Source of the DNA: Steromphala cineraria
Taxonomy: Eukaryota; Mollusca; Gastropoda; Trochida; Trochidae
Direction: 5' to 3'
DNA length: 64,000 nt
Assembly (NCBI GenBank): GCA_916613615.1
Contig: OU744728.1
Location: 36,416,450 to 36,480,449 of the forward strand
Positions 25,761 through 40,084 of this stretch are shown one piece after another. Every line of letters starts with the position of its first letter. Position 1 is the first letter of the stretch. The position numbers and the translations under genes were made by a program. Below the pieces are notes generated by a model. The model did no database searches. It worked only from the letters and a program-made list of their open reading frames with translations, and was not told where the DNA came from.

Positions 25761-27886
25761 CTATCGAAATCAAATTGGACAAAACTTTTCCACTGCAACT
25801 TATTAAAATCCTTCAATAAATCACTTTTGTTCATATTCTCTTTAATTTATTCAGAATCTGCTACATTTAATACGATAAGGAGCAAACATCATAACATGGT
25901 GCTGCATTTAATTGGAAGTGTAAACATTGGCCCGAGGCGAAGGAACGAAAATTGATTCAAGGGAGACTGGATCTGGAACGTCACTTAATACTTGGTTAAA
26001 TAGTTTTAGCATCTCGAATGATTTCTTTCCAAGTTAAGAATGAAAAGTGTTGATTTGACAAACAAGCAAGGTTTTTTTTTTTGAAGATGAGAAGATTCTT
26101 AACACTGTTGGTTGATTTTTTAGAATAAAATGATGATGAACAATAAGATGCTTTGCAGTTCACAAATGATTAAGTTGATTTTATTTGATCTTTTAAAAAC
26201 ATTAAAGTAAAGAAGCCGATTGTGGATCGAACTATCTTCCAATTCAAACAAAATTCTAATACTTGTAGAATTGTTCAAACCTCACAGAAAATAAATGCTT
26301 TAACTTTCATTTTAAAACATTCATAGGGATTGGCAAATGGAGGTTTATGAAAATCAGGAACGTGTTGTCAACGTTTGAAGGTTTTGCATGTCAATAAATA
26401 CTTGAATGCGGTTTTGCAGCATTTGTTGGAAATTGAAATGCACCAAATCAAAGCTTAAGCCATAAACTATTTGTGAATAGACTGACAGGCGAGATTGTTT
26501 CCTTGAATGTTAATTAGGTCCCTAGACATCTCATACCATACAATTCAGGTTACTGCTATTTATTATCACTTTTTAAGTTCTAACTGTTGTTGCTTGAATG
26601 TTCAGTTTTCAGGTTTAACCATCAAATGAATGATGTTGTGATATATATTTGAGCTTTAGTTCTAAACAACATCACAAACATGTCAATGCATAAATAAATT
26701 TTACATCTGTCGGAATCTTGTATAATCCTATACCAGACTCCATGCATAAATTTGTTTTATTTCAAAAATATATCTTTTTAAGTATAAACTATTTTCAACT
26801 AATCTCAAGTAGCAAATTATATTTACCTGGCCTTCATAGATTTTCACCTGGTTTTCTCTCACTGTTAACTTCTTGTTGGTTAAAACATTTAGAAATTTCA
26901 ATCATTATTACAACATATGAAATGCCACCATCTCTGGGGCACTAACAAGTTCCCTTTCAGACAGAGGGATTATTCTAAAAAAAATCCATTACATGTCAAG
27001 CTGACACAACTTCGATATGTCAACTATGACGTCATCAAAGTACTAATCTGTATCAATCATTCTTAAAATGTGTATGTATAACAATCTGTGCAGGTAATAT
27101 ATTTATTTATCTAATTTTGGCCTAATGCCAGTAGATCATTGCCATATGTCAATAAAACATGGTTATTTAAACACACCAAAGGCTACATCTTTCCAGAAAA
27201 ATGTTATGTTGTAGCAAGTACATGTACTGTATATGTTTAATTACACTAACATAAAACTGGAAAATTCCATAAGAAATACATTTCCACACTGTTTGTCTGA
27301 ATTGAATTAATGTGAGGTTAAGGTTTTTGAGTTTGATTAAGCTCTTGAAACAAATAGATATATGAACTTCTGATAATCATCCATGCTATAAGGTTCAGAT
27401 CACCTCACTTTTAAGGTGTAGTTACGAAAAACGAAACAATTTGTTTACGTTGCAAATGATTTAATGTACTCTCATTGGCCCATTTGAATGCCGAAATGTT
27501 CAAAAACAATACCCACATTTTTGCAAATTAGGACGGAATAACCTTGAAAACACCTATTGTATTTTAAAAAATAAATTTGAATACAAGATGATGAATGAGA
27601 CTTTAAACACTGAATTGCAAAGACGATTTATCACAAGCCATGCCCCCCTATCCTTCTGACACACATGTTTAAGGACGATACAGAAAGTCGATATCATTTA
27701 TATTCAGTGAACTGCACAACTGACAGCTTGATAGTTTCTTGTCAGACAATGACCTGAATCATTTCCGTGATTCAGTAACATCAATGAAACTTTCAACATT
27801 TTTTTGACAAATGCTTACGGTGGCAATGATTGTCACATTCAGATTTTCTGTATTTAGTATTGTTATAAAACATATATTTTCATCTT

Positions 27887-28220
27887 TTAAAGAGGCATAT
27901 TCTCAAATGTTCACTTATACTTGTACGTTAATGCTAAATGTATTAGTTTGATAGTTTCAAAAATCTCACAACACAAAACAATCATCCATAGTCAGAGAAC
28001 AAATGATAATGATTCACATAAATTCTGTTAGCGGCCATTTTTTTTGAACCCGTTAATTCAATTCTTGTAAGAAAAAAAACGCATTTCTGAACTTTACATT
28101 ATACATTTGATTTGTTACTTCATTTAGCTTAAATACATTCTCTTTCAACTGCAACCATTTATTTTCATTTTCCTGACATCACCTTGTAATCCCCCTGACA
28201 ATGTGCTACTGCCCCTTTAG
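27887..28220. mobile_element. Decayed TTAA-type MITE, unit B copy
   Basis: Same insertion as A 9366-9703, at the matching position. The right end keeps GCTACTGCCCCTTTAG and the CCTGACATCACCTT block before it, and the left end is degraded. It helps date the insertion to before the A/B duplication. Confidence 0.7.
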
Positions 28221-28682
28221 GCACTTGAGATTATTTAGTTTGACATTTATTACCACACACGATAATAATGAAAACGATAATGGAAATTGTTTAAAGCTTA
28301 AATGTATAGTACAATGTATAATGAAGTTCTGCTGGAAGGAATATTGGATCTGACATTTCAATGAATAATTTATTTAGGTTTTAGGGTTTTGTTGGCATCT
28401 GGAGTGTGTTCTGTCTATCTAGGTTAAACCTTAACAAATTTAAATTGAATGACGTACTTAAGCAGTTTGATACGGTTTAGAAAGTTTAAATAAAAAAATT
28501 GTTTAATTGATTGTTGTTGTATTAAACTGCTCTTTAACATTGGAATTAAAGTCTTGCGAACATGATATGATAAATTGAAATAAAATTGGGCCAACAACAT
28601 CTTTTCAAAAAAGCAGTATGGAAAAGTTAACCATGATTATTAATGGCAGCGCTTGCATGCTTGATTTCTTAATCCTTTTACC

Positions 28683-28718
28683 TAACTTTAGAAGTAACTT
28701 TAGAAGTAACTTTAGAAG
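28683..28718. repeat. 12-bp tandem repeat, three copies
   Basis: TAACTTTAGAAG repeated exactly three times. Unit A has the phrase once at the matching place, so this is a recent local expansion in B. Confidence 0.95.
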
Positions 28719-29223
28719 TATCAAAATGCTGAAGGTGATATTCAGGAGAAATGAAGTTTGTGACCTTATATTTCTTTCAAGGTTCAATTAAAAACCTTTT
28801 TCTTATTTCTAAATATTATTACAAACATCAAATGCTAAAAAAGCCCAACAAACGAATTTCCATTTTTGTCAGATAATTGAGTTTTACACTCGCTGTTTCC
28901 TTCTTTTTCGTACCCTATGTCTGGGCTGAAACAAGTCAGGCTGACACAGCTTAGATATGTCAGTATGTTGTCGTCGGTGTTCATCTTTAGTAATCACTTT
29001 CTACACGTTTACTTGCAATTTATTTGTCTGTCCAATTATAAACCAGTTGGTCAGCACGTAATGCTACTTCAATGTTTATGCAATGACTCATTATATCACA
29101 TGCAGTAACATGAAATTTATACATGATATTTAGAATGATTATGCAGATGCAGATAATATGGTACATAGACTTGGTGCATTCTTCTTATTTAACAGGGTTT
29201 ACTTACAATTTGTCATGAAACAA

Positions 29224-29398
29224 AGAACTCGGATATAACGAACTCCAAGGGACCACAGAATTTAGTTCGCTATATCCGTTGTTCGCTATACGCATATAAT
29301 TTTAATGATATTATATAGGGAAGGGACTTGAAAATTTGTTCGCTTTATCTGAGTGTTCGCTATATCCGTGTTCGCTATATCCGTGTTCCACTGTACTA
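29224..29398. mobile_element. 'TATATCCG' element inserted in unit B
   Basis: Unit A reads straight across this position (near 10835), whereas unit B has about 175 extra bases. The left end carries CGGATATAACGAACTCC, and the interior and right end carry repeated TTCGCTATATCCGTG phrases on the opposite orientation, so the ends are inverted relative to each other. The layout fits a short non-autonomous mobile element or an amplified inverted repeat. No coding frame belongs to it; the 63-residue minus-strand frame that overlaps it is an artefact of the repeats. Confidence 0.7.
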
Positions 29399-29547
29399 AT
29401 CTTGATACATAGATATTTAACACAACATAAACATTTTTTTGTTCGAAAAGATTGTATTTGATGTTTTATAGATTTTGTTTTTGATTTATTTTCAAGCTTC
29501 ACATTGTCTTTTTAAGTTTCAAGTTCAATACATAATGGTTATATTTG

Positions 29548-29629
29548 GATGTTGACTCATTGATTCATTCTGTTCATTCAGAAAAATCGGTATTGGATGT
29601 TGGCTCATTGATTCATTCAGATAAATCGG
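29548..29629. repeat. Short tandem duplication in unit B
   Basis: The phrase TTGGATGTTG(A/G)CTCATTGATTCATTC occurs twice in quick succession, each followed by a variant of CAGA(A/T)AAATCGG. Unit A has one copy near 10978. This is a small local duplication private to B. Confidence 0.85.
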
Positions 29630-31234
29630 AAGTGTTCCTTTGTTGCTTCTTATTGATTTGTTGAGGATGATTAAGTGTGTCTTTTTGGAGGAAATTGTTT
29701 TAAGCTTATTCATCACTGTATCCATGTACTTCATTTGGACAATATTTTATCATGAAGAAGATTCAGATGCTATCTGAAGTTTGACCTTGAGAATGTATTC
29801 TGCCTTTTGACACCTATAATCATGCCATTATTATTCGTTTTAACATATTTTCATTGATTTATGCCAATATTTTTGTTTTTCAAAGTGTTGTTCGAATTTG
29901 GAATGTGGTCAACAAGGATTCAAATTAACCTTTTTATGCAATTTGAATACATTTAATTTGTAGTTCTCTATAATATTTTCGAAAATATCGCAACACTTTT
30001 TAAGATAACACTTTGATAATTTCAAACTTACAATATTTAACAATTTAACATGTAAGCTTCTTGTACTGACTGTTTGTAATACATAAAAAGAAAAGAAAAT
30101 GGGATTTGATGATTATGTGATTTTGATTACATGTAAGAATGAATTTTCAAAAGAGTACTTAGTTTATATTTTCAAAAATACAAATAGAAAACAATTTCCT
30201 AGCTTAACGTTAATTAAACTTGTTGATTTGTTTGATCTTCAAGTGCAAGAGCTTCATCATACATGTATATGTGACAATTTTTTGGTAGCATTTATGATTA
30301 AAATAGTGTATTTGAATAAATGAATAGATGATTTATCTTAACAAGCGTATGAAATTGAGAATAGAATATACAATGTTATACCAGGCATACATTTGTATCC
30401 TCATATTGTTGTGAAAAAATCAAATTCATACTACTTTGACTACATCAGATCAATGCAATGATGTTTCAATAACGGAAAATATGTTAACCTTGGTAAGTTG
30501 TTTTTATCACCTTACATGTATGGACTAGAACAAAATGATACCTACTATTTGCATTACAATTTTGTATTATCAAGAACTGACGATAGTGAATGAATAGTCT
30601 ATTATCACAGACACACTATTGATTTTTCTAATTCTCTGTTTCCTCCCCTGTTCCCAATGATGACAGACTTCAAGCAAGTGAAGATTATGTGGCTTAGGTT
30701 TGTCAAATCTCCGTCTAAACTATAAATCACAGATCCACCAAATCTTCCTCTTCAGTTGGAAGTTACATTATCAGAAAAAGGATTAAATCTCTGCTCTTAA
30801 GTAACAAAATTCATTTTGTCTCAAGGTTTCAAAGTATTAAAATGCAATCTTTCTTTTTTTATTATTTTCAACGACAAAATTCAAAATGTTGGCTACTTAA
30901 CTGTGGGCTGCCTGCCTTTTTACATGGAAACTGCCTTTAAGATGGATATTTCTTATAACTTTCTTCTTCACTCTCAATATTCAAATTACTTTAAGATTTT
31001 GTGTTTTATTTCACATACTGGCATCTTGAATATAACCTATTCCTTAAACTTCAAGGGGTTAGGTTTATGAAGCGTTGGATAAATAGAAAACGGTGTACAG
31101 ATTAAATACATGAATTAACATGAATTAGTCAAATTGTCTTTCAAAATGTTACCAAAACATGACAGATTTAACAAGAAAGAAAAGTTTTAATCTTCAGGGA
31201 AAATATCCCTCGAAATCATGAGGATGATATGTTT

Positions 31235-31760
31235 ATACCCCACCCAAATGAGATGGTGAAGGATTTTGAAATGGGCCCCGTCTGTCCGCAAACTTAAAAA
31301 ACTTTCAACTTCTAAACTTGTTGAGAACATTAGTTGGCGGTTTTCATTGAAATATCTTAGAAATTTCGTTTCCGGAGTTAATCTAAAAAACTTTAAGACC
31401 TAGCACAACACATCTTGGAATACGGGTCAATCATTATGAGTAGAAGTGCCTTTTGGGGGTTACAACTTCTTTGGACTATCATTTTTTTGCGGTTTCCATG
31501 AAAAAATATCTTAGAATTTTATTTGGGAGCAAAACTGAGAAAAAGAAGATTTAGCTCAACTGAACGTAGTATTTAGATCAATGATAATGTGAAGATTTGC
31601 TATTTGGTGGTTTAAGCTTGTTGGTTTTTTTTGCTGTGGTTTCAAAACTCAAAACATGTTAGACTCAACTTAACAAAAATTGGTCAGTGGATCAATCATT
31701 ATGTGTAGGATTATTGTTTTTGGCCGTTTTGTATGAAATTGTAAATTTACTACACCAGAA
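31235..31760. repeat. Degenerate ~150-bp tandem repeat, unit B
   Basis: Same family as 12396-12990: key phrases at 31360 (AAATTTCGTTTCCGGAG) and 31513 (AGAATTTTATTTGGGAG), each followed by a degenerate version of the 'ggatcaatcattatg' run. The period here is about 153 bp. Confidence 0.65.
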
Positions 31761-32180
31761 ACGGGAAATACCAAAAATTCAGTCTTTTTTACTTTTTCAA
31801 AATATTCCAAATGGTAGGTGATATAGACAACTCTATCTGCTTGTTTTATTTGAATCTTAGTGTCATTTCATGTTACACGTAGAAATCGAAAATATAACAA
31901 GCCTTTACAATTGTGGGTATTCAGTCCATCATGGCAGACATTCTCATGATTCTCCTAATCCTCAGTTTCCTACATTGTTCCAACTGATGATAGACGTAAA
32001 GCAAATGGAGATTATGTGTTTTATGTGTGTCAAGTCTTTGTCTAACTACATATCACAAATCAATCCAGCCATCCCAGTCTTTACATTCAAAGGGGTATTG
32101 GAAATATGGCTGCCAAAACACCTATGAATATCAATAATTTGAAATTGTAAACTTTCCTTAAGAATATCAACAATTGTCCT

Positions 32181-32799
32181 ACCATATGTAAGAATCTCGA
32201 TCTCTGATTGGTTCACGTGACCCTCTTGAGCGGGATAATAAATTATTTATACTCCTTCATTAACCAATCATGAAAAAAGCGTGCAAATTGAACTTATTTA
32301 AACCCCCTGCCATGAAAAAAAGCTTGCAGATTGAGCTCCTTGAAAAGTATGTTTCGTGGAATACATCGGTGTTACCTGCGCTTAAGTGATATGTAGCTTT
32401 ATACAATCTAAAGTCGAAGTAAGCAAGTTGTATATATGCCAAAAACTTACATGTATATTACCATATTTACCTTTTTTATCAAAGATTTGGTGTTTTAAAT
32501 GTTTCTCGTCGAAAAATATTTAAATATTGTATTGCGGCTTGCTTCATCATTGCATATGAGAATCGGTTCACATTTATTCAAAATATTAGTTTTCACTAAA
32601 TTATTTCTGTAAATGATTTACCCCAAAGAAGTATGATACATGTGTTGGACAAAATTAATATTCATATTTTCTTTCGTATTGTATGTCGATGAAAAAGATA
32701 AATGAGATGAATGTTAATCATTGTGAGAACGATTGTATGTTTCACTTTTACTTTTTATCCTACAGGTATTTAATATTGTTGGATAAAGTCATCACCCTG
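32181..32799. other. Spacer after unit B
   Basis: No match seen to the other units. Contains CTCTGATTGGTTCACGTGAC near 32197 and AACCAATCATG near 32263, a short inverted pair of CCAAT-type boxes around an AT-rich centre. A minus-strand 60-residue frame (32260-32442) is not supported as a gene. Confidence 0.5.
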
Positions 32800-33260
32800 T
32801 CCGTCTGTCACATCATATTATTTCCAAAACTATTAAGCCAAGCTCATTAAAAAACATTTGATGATGGTCAATCAGCATATGTACATAGTAGGTGTGGTTT
32901 CTGATATTTTCGACTTCTTCCAATTTTTAGTTGTGATGGGTTCCATAGAAACGTATCTTAGAATTTCGTTTCCAGAGTATAACTCCAAAACTATAAAACC
33001 AAATTCATTGTAACTTGGTATGTGGATCAGTCAGCATGTGTTAATGTGCCTCTTGGGATTTTCAACTTCTTACGATTTTCTTTTGTTATCGGTTCCATTG
33101 AAACGTAACTTAGAATTCCGTTTCCAGAGCATAACTTCAACATAATTAGACCTCTCTCATGGAAATTTTCGATATGGATCAGCCAGCTTTTGCCTTTTGG
33201 GATTTTCAATTCTTTGGATTTTTCAGGGCGGTTTTCATTGGAAATGGAACATAAATATTT
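32800..33260. repeat. Degenerate ~150-bp tandem repeat before unit C
   Basis: About three blocks of the same family found in units A and B. Key phrases start at 32960 (AGAATTTCGTTTCCAGAG) and 33112 (AGAATTCCGTTTCCAGAG), 152 bp apart, with a truncated third block ending near 33245. Unit C homology starts right after it. Confidence 0.75.
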
Positions 33261-34661
33261 GAAAGATATCACATTCTTATCTTCTATTAATGTGATTCAA
33301 TATTTTTGCTGCACAACATACTTCAAGTGTAAGGAAACAGAGCTACATGTGCAAAATCTCACAGAAATACATTCATTATTTTAAAGCTGTCATAGTAAAT
33401 ATAGTTATATTGTAAATATTGATTTCTTCCTCCGAAATAGAGATCAACTCAAGAAAAGGCACAAGCTGTGAAAAAGACGCAGGAAATAAGACATTCTCTT
33501 TTAAGGTAAAGAATCCATACATTGAATATCCGGCTCCTCTAAGACACATGGGATTTACTCATTCAGATTAGTTCCAATAGAAGGAACAGAAAGCCTGAAG
33601 GCTCTTACGAAGCCAGTTATATTCAAGTGCAAGAAACCGGCCGCATTTGTGATTATTTTTGTTTGTCTTCTTATGATAAAACTTTAGATAAATGCGAATT
33701 CAGGTTTCTTAGCAAATAGATCCACGAGAAGATGTTTTCGTCAATAATCTTTACAAATGGAATGTTGTCTTCATATGTATAAATGCCATTCACTTTACAG
33801 CTAATTAGCGTGTCGTTTTCAAAGAACGTTATTTTAGAAGTTATGCATAAAGAAATTGTTTGATAATTATGCATATGTATAATGTAAATGATAATCCAGT
33901 TTTGTTTGTTCACAAAAGAGAGTAATCATTTGCTTTGAATTACTTTCAACATGGTAAACAGCATTATCCAATTCAAATTTAATACCATTTTGTCCAATGC
34001 AACTTTAATAGAACGTCATTTTAATAATCAAAAACTTTTTTCAACTCCTTTTGCTAAATTTTGTTCGAAAAGAAGCAAATACCATAATATAATTGTACCT
34101 TAATTGGAAGTGTAAACTTTGAGCCAAATCCTAAGAATGACAATATTTTCAAGGGAGACTGGCTGTGATATGACCGTGATTTGATTTAAATATTTGAGCA
34201 TCTGAAATGTTTCCTTTCCAAGATGAGTATTGGAATTGCTGATTCAACTGATAAGCAGTGTTGTTTTGTTGAATAATGAGAATATTCTTGGACAATGTGA
34301 TGCCTTGCATTTCACAAATGTTCAGGTTGATGTAATTTAATCTTTAAAGACAGTAGAGAAGAGAAGTCATAAACCTATTTCCGATTGAATGAAATTTAAT
34401 CTTTATTTTGTAGTTTGGCATTGATCGAAATGCACAACATAAAACTGCGACTTTCAAATGAAAAACTTCAATATTCAAAGCGATGAGGCTTATGTGAACC
34501 AGGGGGGTTTGAATTTTTCCAGATTTTGGATATCAATGAATACTTGAATGCAGTTTCTTCGCTTTTGTTGGAAACAATGCGCCAAATCAAAGTTTTCAAT
34601 ATAGGCGAAAAACAAATTGGGAATAGACAGGCGAGATAGTTGTTAAGGTCCCTAGACAATG

Positions 34662-34842
34662 TGAACACCTTTAATTCATTTTGTGTAAGAAAAGGGAATC
34701 GCATGGCTAAACTTTACGTTATATAATTGGATTATTACTGCTCCATTTAGTTTAGATACATTGTCTTTCAATTGGAACCATTAATTTTCATTTTCCTGAC
34801 ATCACCTTATATTACCCCAAAAACGTGCTACTGCCCCTTTAA
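34662..34842. mobile_element. Right half of a TTAA-type MITE
   Basis: Matches the right half of the intact element at 40085-40446, from the CACCTTTAATTCATTTTGTG phrase to the terminal ACTGCCCCTTTAA. The left half is missing. It lies at the position of the A and B copies within the duplicated block. Confidence 0.75.
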
Positions 34843-37800
34843 TGTTGCATTTGTCAGGATCTAATTTTATTAAATATATCCCTTTTTTAGTTTTACATGT
34901 ATTTCTAACTAATCTCAAGTTGCAAACAATTTTCACCCGGCATTGATTGCTTTTTAATTAAGTTAATTTCTATAATTATTGCAAAATAGGAAATGCCAAC
35001 ATCCCTGGAGCACTTACAGTTTTCACTTTCTGACAAATTAATATTTATATAATCGTTTTCCCTCACATGAGCATGTCAAACTGTCACAACTTCAATGTGT
35101 CAACTATGACGTCATCTATGTACAAATCTGTATCAATCATTCTAAAAATATTTATATATAACATTCTAAGGAGGTAATAGATTTGTTTATCCAATTATGG
35201 CCTAATCTTAGTAGATCAATGCCAATGTCCATGAATCATTTCTCTTAAGATTCACCTAATGTTGAACCTTTTCATATGACAGTATTTCATGACAAGTACA
35301 TGTACTGTATATATTTAATTGAACTGTGACAAGTAATGCATTTCCACGCTATTTATCTGAATAGAAATGGATCGAAACATTATTTGAGACTTTATTGTGA
35401 TAAGCGAATTGAAAACATTATCTATAACGGCACATCTTCAGCTTAAGAAAAATACTTCATCTGAGGATACATTAAGGCTTTTGAGCTTCATTACGCTCTT
35501 GAAATGAATTGGTATTTAAACTTCTGATAATCAAAAGTTTCATGCCAAAAGGTTCAGATCACTGTACTTTTAGGAATTTGACAAGTGGATCCAAACATAA
35601 TATGTTGCATTAATGTGATAAGTAAATTAAAAATAGTTTCTATTATGATAAATCCTCAAACGCCATTAAGTTTTAGAAAAACACTCCATCTGGAGTTACA
35701 TAAATGTTTGTAAAGGGGTTTTCGGGATTCATTACGCTCTTGAAACGAACAGGTTTTTGAACTTCTTATAATCACAAGTTTCATGCAAAAAGGTTCAGAT
35801 CACTGGACTTTTAAGAATGGTGTTATTAAACGTGCAATTTTCATTTACGTTTCTGATGGAATATAGTAATGTACTCTCATTTGCCCATTAGAATACAAAC
35901 ATGTACACTAACAATTCCCACACTTTGTAATTTAGGATGGAATAATGTTGAAAATACATATTGTCTATGAAAAAAATAATTTGAAAACAAGATGAAAAAT
36001 GAGACCATAATATTGAGTTGCAAAGACAATTTATCACAAGCCTTGCCCCTTTGTGCTTTTGACACACATGTTTAAGGACGATACAGAAAGTTGATATCAT
36101 TTATTTCCAGTGCACTGTAGTACCTTCAGTTTAATTGGTTCTTGTCAGACAATAACCTTAATCATTTTCATGAAATTCAATGAAACTTCCAAGATTTATT
36201 TGCCAAAATAATGGTTGCAGTCGCGCTGTTTGTAATATTCCGAAAGTAACTCTATTTAAAGTCGTTTATACAGAGAGGAGACTTCTAGTTCAAATGTTAA
36301 TTTGCATTTCGGATTTGAAGAGTTATATGAAAAGAAATATTTATAACCTATAACGATCAAAGGCTAACTCTGGATGTCAAGTTAATTGATTCAGCTTGGT
36401 GTCAATCTGTTACTTTTACTGAAGGAGGTGATTTTAAAAAATGCTGTAAAATCGCCCAACCCTTTTCATTACTCTTCAAGAAAAATTCACTTAGAGATTT
36501 CGAAAATTGTGTGTGTAAATACATTATGGTATTTTCCCCTTAAAAAAAAAAGAATTAAAATGTTACAGTACCCTCCACCTTCTTAAATATCTGAATGATT
36601 GGGTTTTCAATAGAAAAGTCCATAAGAATTTACCATCATAGCTTAAACAAGAAATACATGACGTCTCAATTGATCACCTTGTATAGTATTAACCAATTTC
36701 ATTCACAACCACTAAATCTACAATGAACAAAGATAGATTTAGAACGAGGCGTGCGATGCATTACAGTAAAGAGTCTCAGGCACATTATAGTCAATTTCAG
36801 GGTTGACATCTTGCATATACTTTACCTAGCTCATTGCTTACAGAAACTGCCTTCCAAATAGAACTATTGCCAAATGCAATAAACATATTCTATTGACATT
36901 TCTTTTCGCTGACAGCTATCATCTTAATTGGTCTTTACCTGAATAAAACATATGATAACTATCATCTTAATGAACCCTTTCCAATTATGAACTATAACAA
37001 CCTATCCCTTAAAATTAGAAAATATCTTTGCAGTGCTCTTCCAAGTAAATGCCACCATTGATGATGAGAGTACTCATAGCTGAACTGACTTTCCAAATGC
37101 TCTAAGGGTAGGTAAACTTTATCACATATTATTTGTTTTGCGTGAAATGCCAATTCAAATAAACGTTTTAAAAGTCTAAATCGATTAAGGCAATCGAAAT
37201 TGCAATATCAAATCCGTTTAAAATGCACCAATATAGAAAATTAAGTTTTGCACCAAAACATCAAACTAAGTTGGTTTTTTTTAAATCAAATTAGTTTTCA
37301 ATTTTAGAAATCATTATTTTACATGCTTTTATTATGTACTTTGACATCGATTTAAACCACACACATTAACAATGATAATGCCGAAGAAAATTAAGCATAT
37401 AATGCAATGTGTAATGAACTTCTGTTGGAAGGAGTTTTAGGGAAAAATGGTCCGACATTTCATTGAATACTGATTTAGGTTTTTAGGGTATTGTTGGCAT
37501 ATGGGATGTGTTCTATCAAACTAAAAGCTTAAATAATCGAGTGGTGTACTGATGAATTGTGATGCAGTTTAGAAAGTTAAAATTAAAATGAATAATTGAT
37601 TGTTACTGGATTATAGTGCTCTTTAACATTGGAATCAAAGTCTTATGAACATGATTTCAATAATTGGGAATGAAATCAGGTGAACAAGGACTTTAAAAAG
37701 CAGTCTAAAAATCATCAATAATAATGGCATTGCTCGAAGGTTTGTTAAATCCATCCTTTTACCAAAAAAGAATAAATTACTTTCGAACTATTGAAATGGT

Positions 37801-40084
37801 ACAAATGATAAGTTTGTAACATCATACTTGTTAAAAAGTATAATTATATCTGTTTGGTTTCCTCTGAACATGTTGTTAGCTATATGACATATTGATACTT
37901 GAAATATAAAGGATTTATATCAGAGAGTTTAACACGTGTAAAGGATGATTATATGATTATAAGAGTTGTAATTACAAAGTAATCATTACATTCAGAGGAG
38001 TCATAAAACAGGTTACATCTCTTGCTCAACAGTTAAGAGAATACATACCATTCGTTTATAGCCACAATGTGCAATTAAGGCGTATGCTAAACAAGTATCC
38101 TTCTAATGAACTTGGGAAACCAAAATTTAATACTTCCAAACACTATTTGACAATGTTGCCATTGCAAATATAAATATAAAGGAAAAGTTGTACATTCATT
38201 CTGTATATAAACTTTGTTTAATGATACAAGAATGTTGATATCATTTATTCGCAGTGCACTGCAGAACTTACAGCTTGATAGCCTCCTGTCAAACAATGAG
38301 CTAAATTATGTCCTTAATTAACGAACCTAAACGAAGTATGAAACATGTGTTTCACAAATAATTAGGATATGTATGTTAATGATTGACACAATTCAAGTTC
38401 ATAGTTTGCTTATATTTTATTTGTGTTTTGGAAACATCCTTATCAAGAGCAATGGAGTGTGTCAGCAATTAATGTTTAAATGTACATGCAATGACATACA
38501 ATATCACATGCATTTAACTTGAAGTATGCATTTGTGAAAATTGGATGAGTTATGGCCTTTCAAATTAGTTCTTTTATTTTGCAAAATTCATATCTGAAGA
38601 CATAGAGACTTTAAATTTTTATGGACAATTTATTTTCAAGATTTATATTGTCTTTTTAATGGTGAGGTTACGGTTTTAAGTTCGGTATAAAATCATTCAG
38701 TTATATATTGGATGTTGGACTCAGTGAATGGTTTCTGTCAATTCAGATAAATCCAATTGCCTTTGTGCTGGTTATTGATTTGTTGACGGGTGGTTTACAG
38801 TGTCTCTTTAGAGGAAATGATTTTTGAGCTGATTTATTTTTTTATGTCTTAGATTCGGACGATATTTCATCAGGAACAATATTAAGCCTGTGGTCTCAAG
38901 TTTAACCTTGATAATTTATTCTACCGTTTTATGCCTTTGAATTATGAAATGCATGACCTATGTCACAAATATCTGTTTTCCACTTTTCAAATTGTTGTTT
39001 GAATCTCGAATGTGGACTACTCTTTTTACAACAACGAATTGCAGGTCAAAAAGAATAAGTATTAACTATCCCATATAACTTTAAAGGGACAATTTTGCAG
39101 TTCTCTATTATATACATATGATATCTCACTTTTAAGATAATAATTTTTTCGATAAATACTTACAAAAATGAATCATTAAACATGTAAGCTTATTGTTCTG
39201 ACAATGTGTTTAATATTTGATTTGTACTTAAAGGAACAGAAATTGAGACAATTCTGCTGATATTGTCAATTAAATTAGGTAAGTATGCATATGTGTTTTC
39301 CTAGTTTTCTTAAAATAAGATAAAACATCGAATAAAAGCAAATCGTAGAAAACCTTAAATACTCAGGAATTGTAATGAAATGAAAATTTGGCCACATTTT
39401 AATGCATATATAATCCTGGTAGTTAAATATATATGTGTTTATAAAATATAAAAAAAGGAATATACCAATGTATATCAGAAAGATTTGTAAAGTTCTATTT
39501 GTTTCCTCACTTTATTGCGAATTAATATTAATTATGTCACTGCGACTACATTTGATCAATGTGACAATGCTACATTAAGTGAAATATATTTTTATTAAGT
39601 TTCTGTTGTTTTTGTTGTTTTTGTTTTTGTTTACCGCATGGCGTAGACAAATATGATGCCTCACTCTTTGAATTGGGTTATTTTGCGTTATCACGAACTG
39701 ACGATAATAAATGAATAGTCAATTCTGACAGACACACTATTGATTTTTCTAATTCTCTGTTTCCTTCCCTGTTCTCAATGATGATAGACTTCAAGCAAGT
39801 GAAGATTATGTGGCTTAGGTTTGTCAAATCTTCATCTAAACTATAAATCACAGATCCACCGAATCATCCTTTTCAGTTGGAGGATATTGAGTCAGAGAGA
39901 AAAATAGGCTCTTAAGTTTAACCTTTCAAAATATATTCTGTCTTTTTTAATGCCTATTAATCATATAATAATCGTAATAAACTTTCGAAATATACCAAAT
40001 TAATTGATTTTGGATCGTCAACGAAAAACGTTGTTGGCTTCTTGAATGTTGACTGTTGACTGTTCATCCCCTGATGAAAACTCA

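Larger units (their letters stand above)
17346..32180. repeat. Segmental duplication unit B
   Basis: The second, most complete copy of the large non-coding block, collinear with unit A (anchors given there). It begins at the AATAAAAAGAGACATGTAAA phrase shared with A 2556 and stops matching near 32180, shortly after the stretch equivalent to A 15580. It carries its own insertions: about 19000-19480, an inverted-repeat element at 22243-22862, and a 'TATATCCGTGTTCGC' element at 29224-29398. It also contains an internal tandem duplication (21607-24159 and 24160 onward). No conserved gene was seen. Confidence 0.85.

Noticed and set aside
30099..30323. 74-residue frame in unit B
   Set aside because: Unit A lacks the segment and unit C diverges at the same place; residue content reflects AT-rich DNA and there is no domain.
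39599..39637. GTTTTT-type simple run
   Set aside because: Too short and irregular to deserve a separate feature; simple low-complexity sequence.
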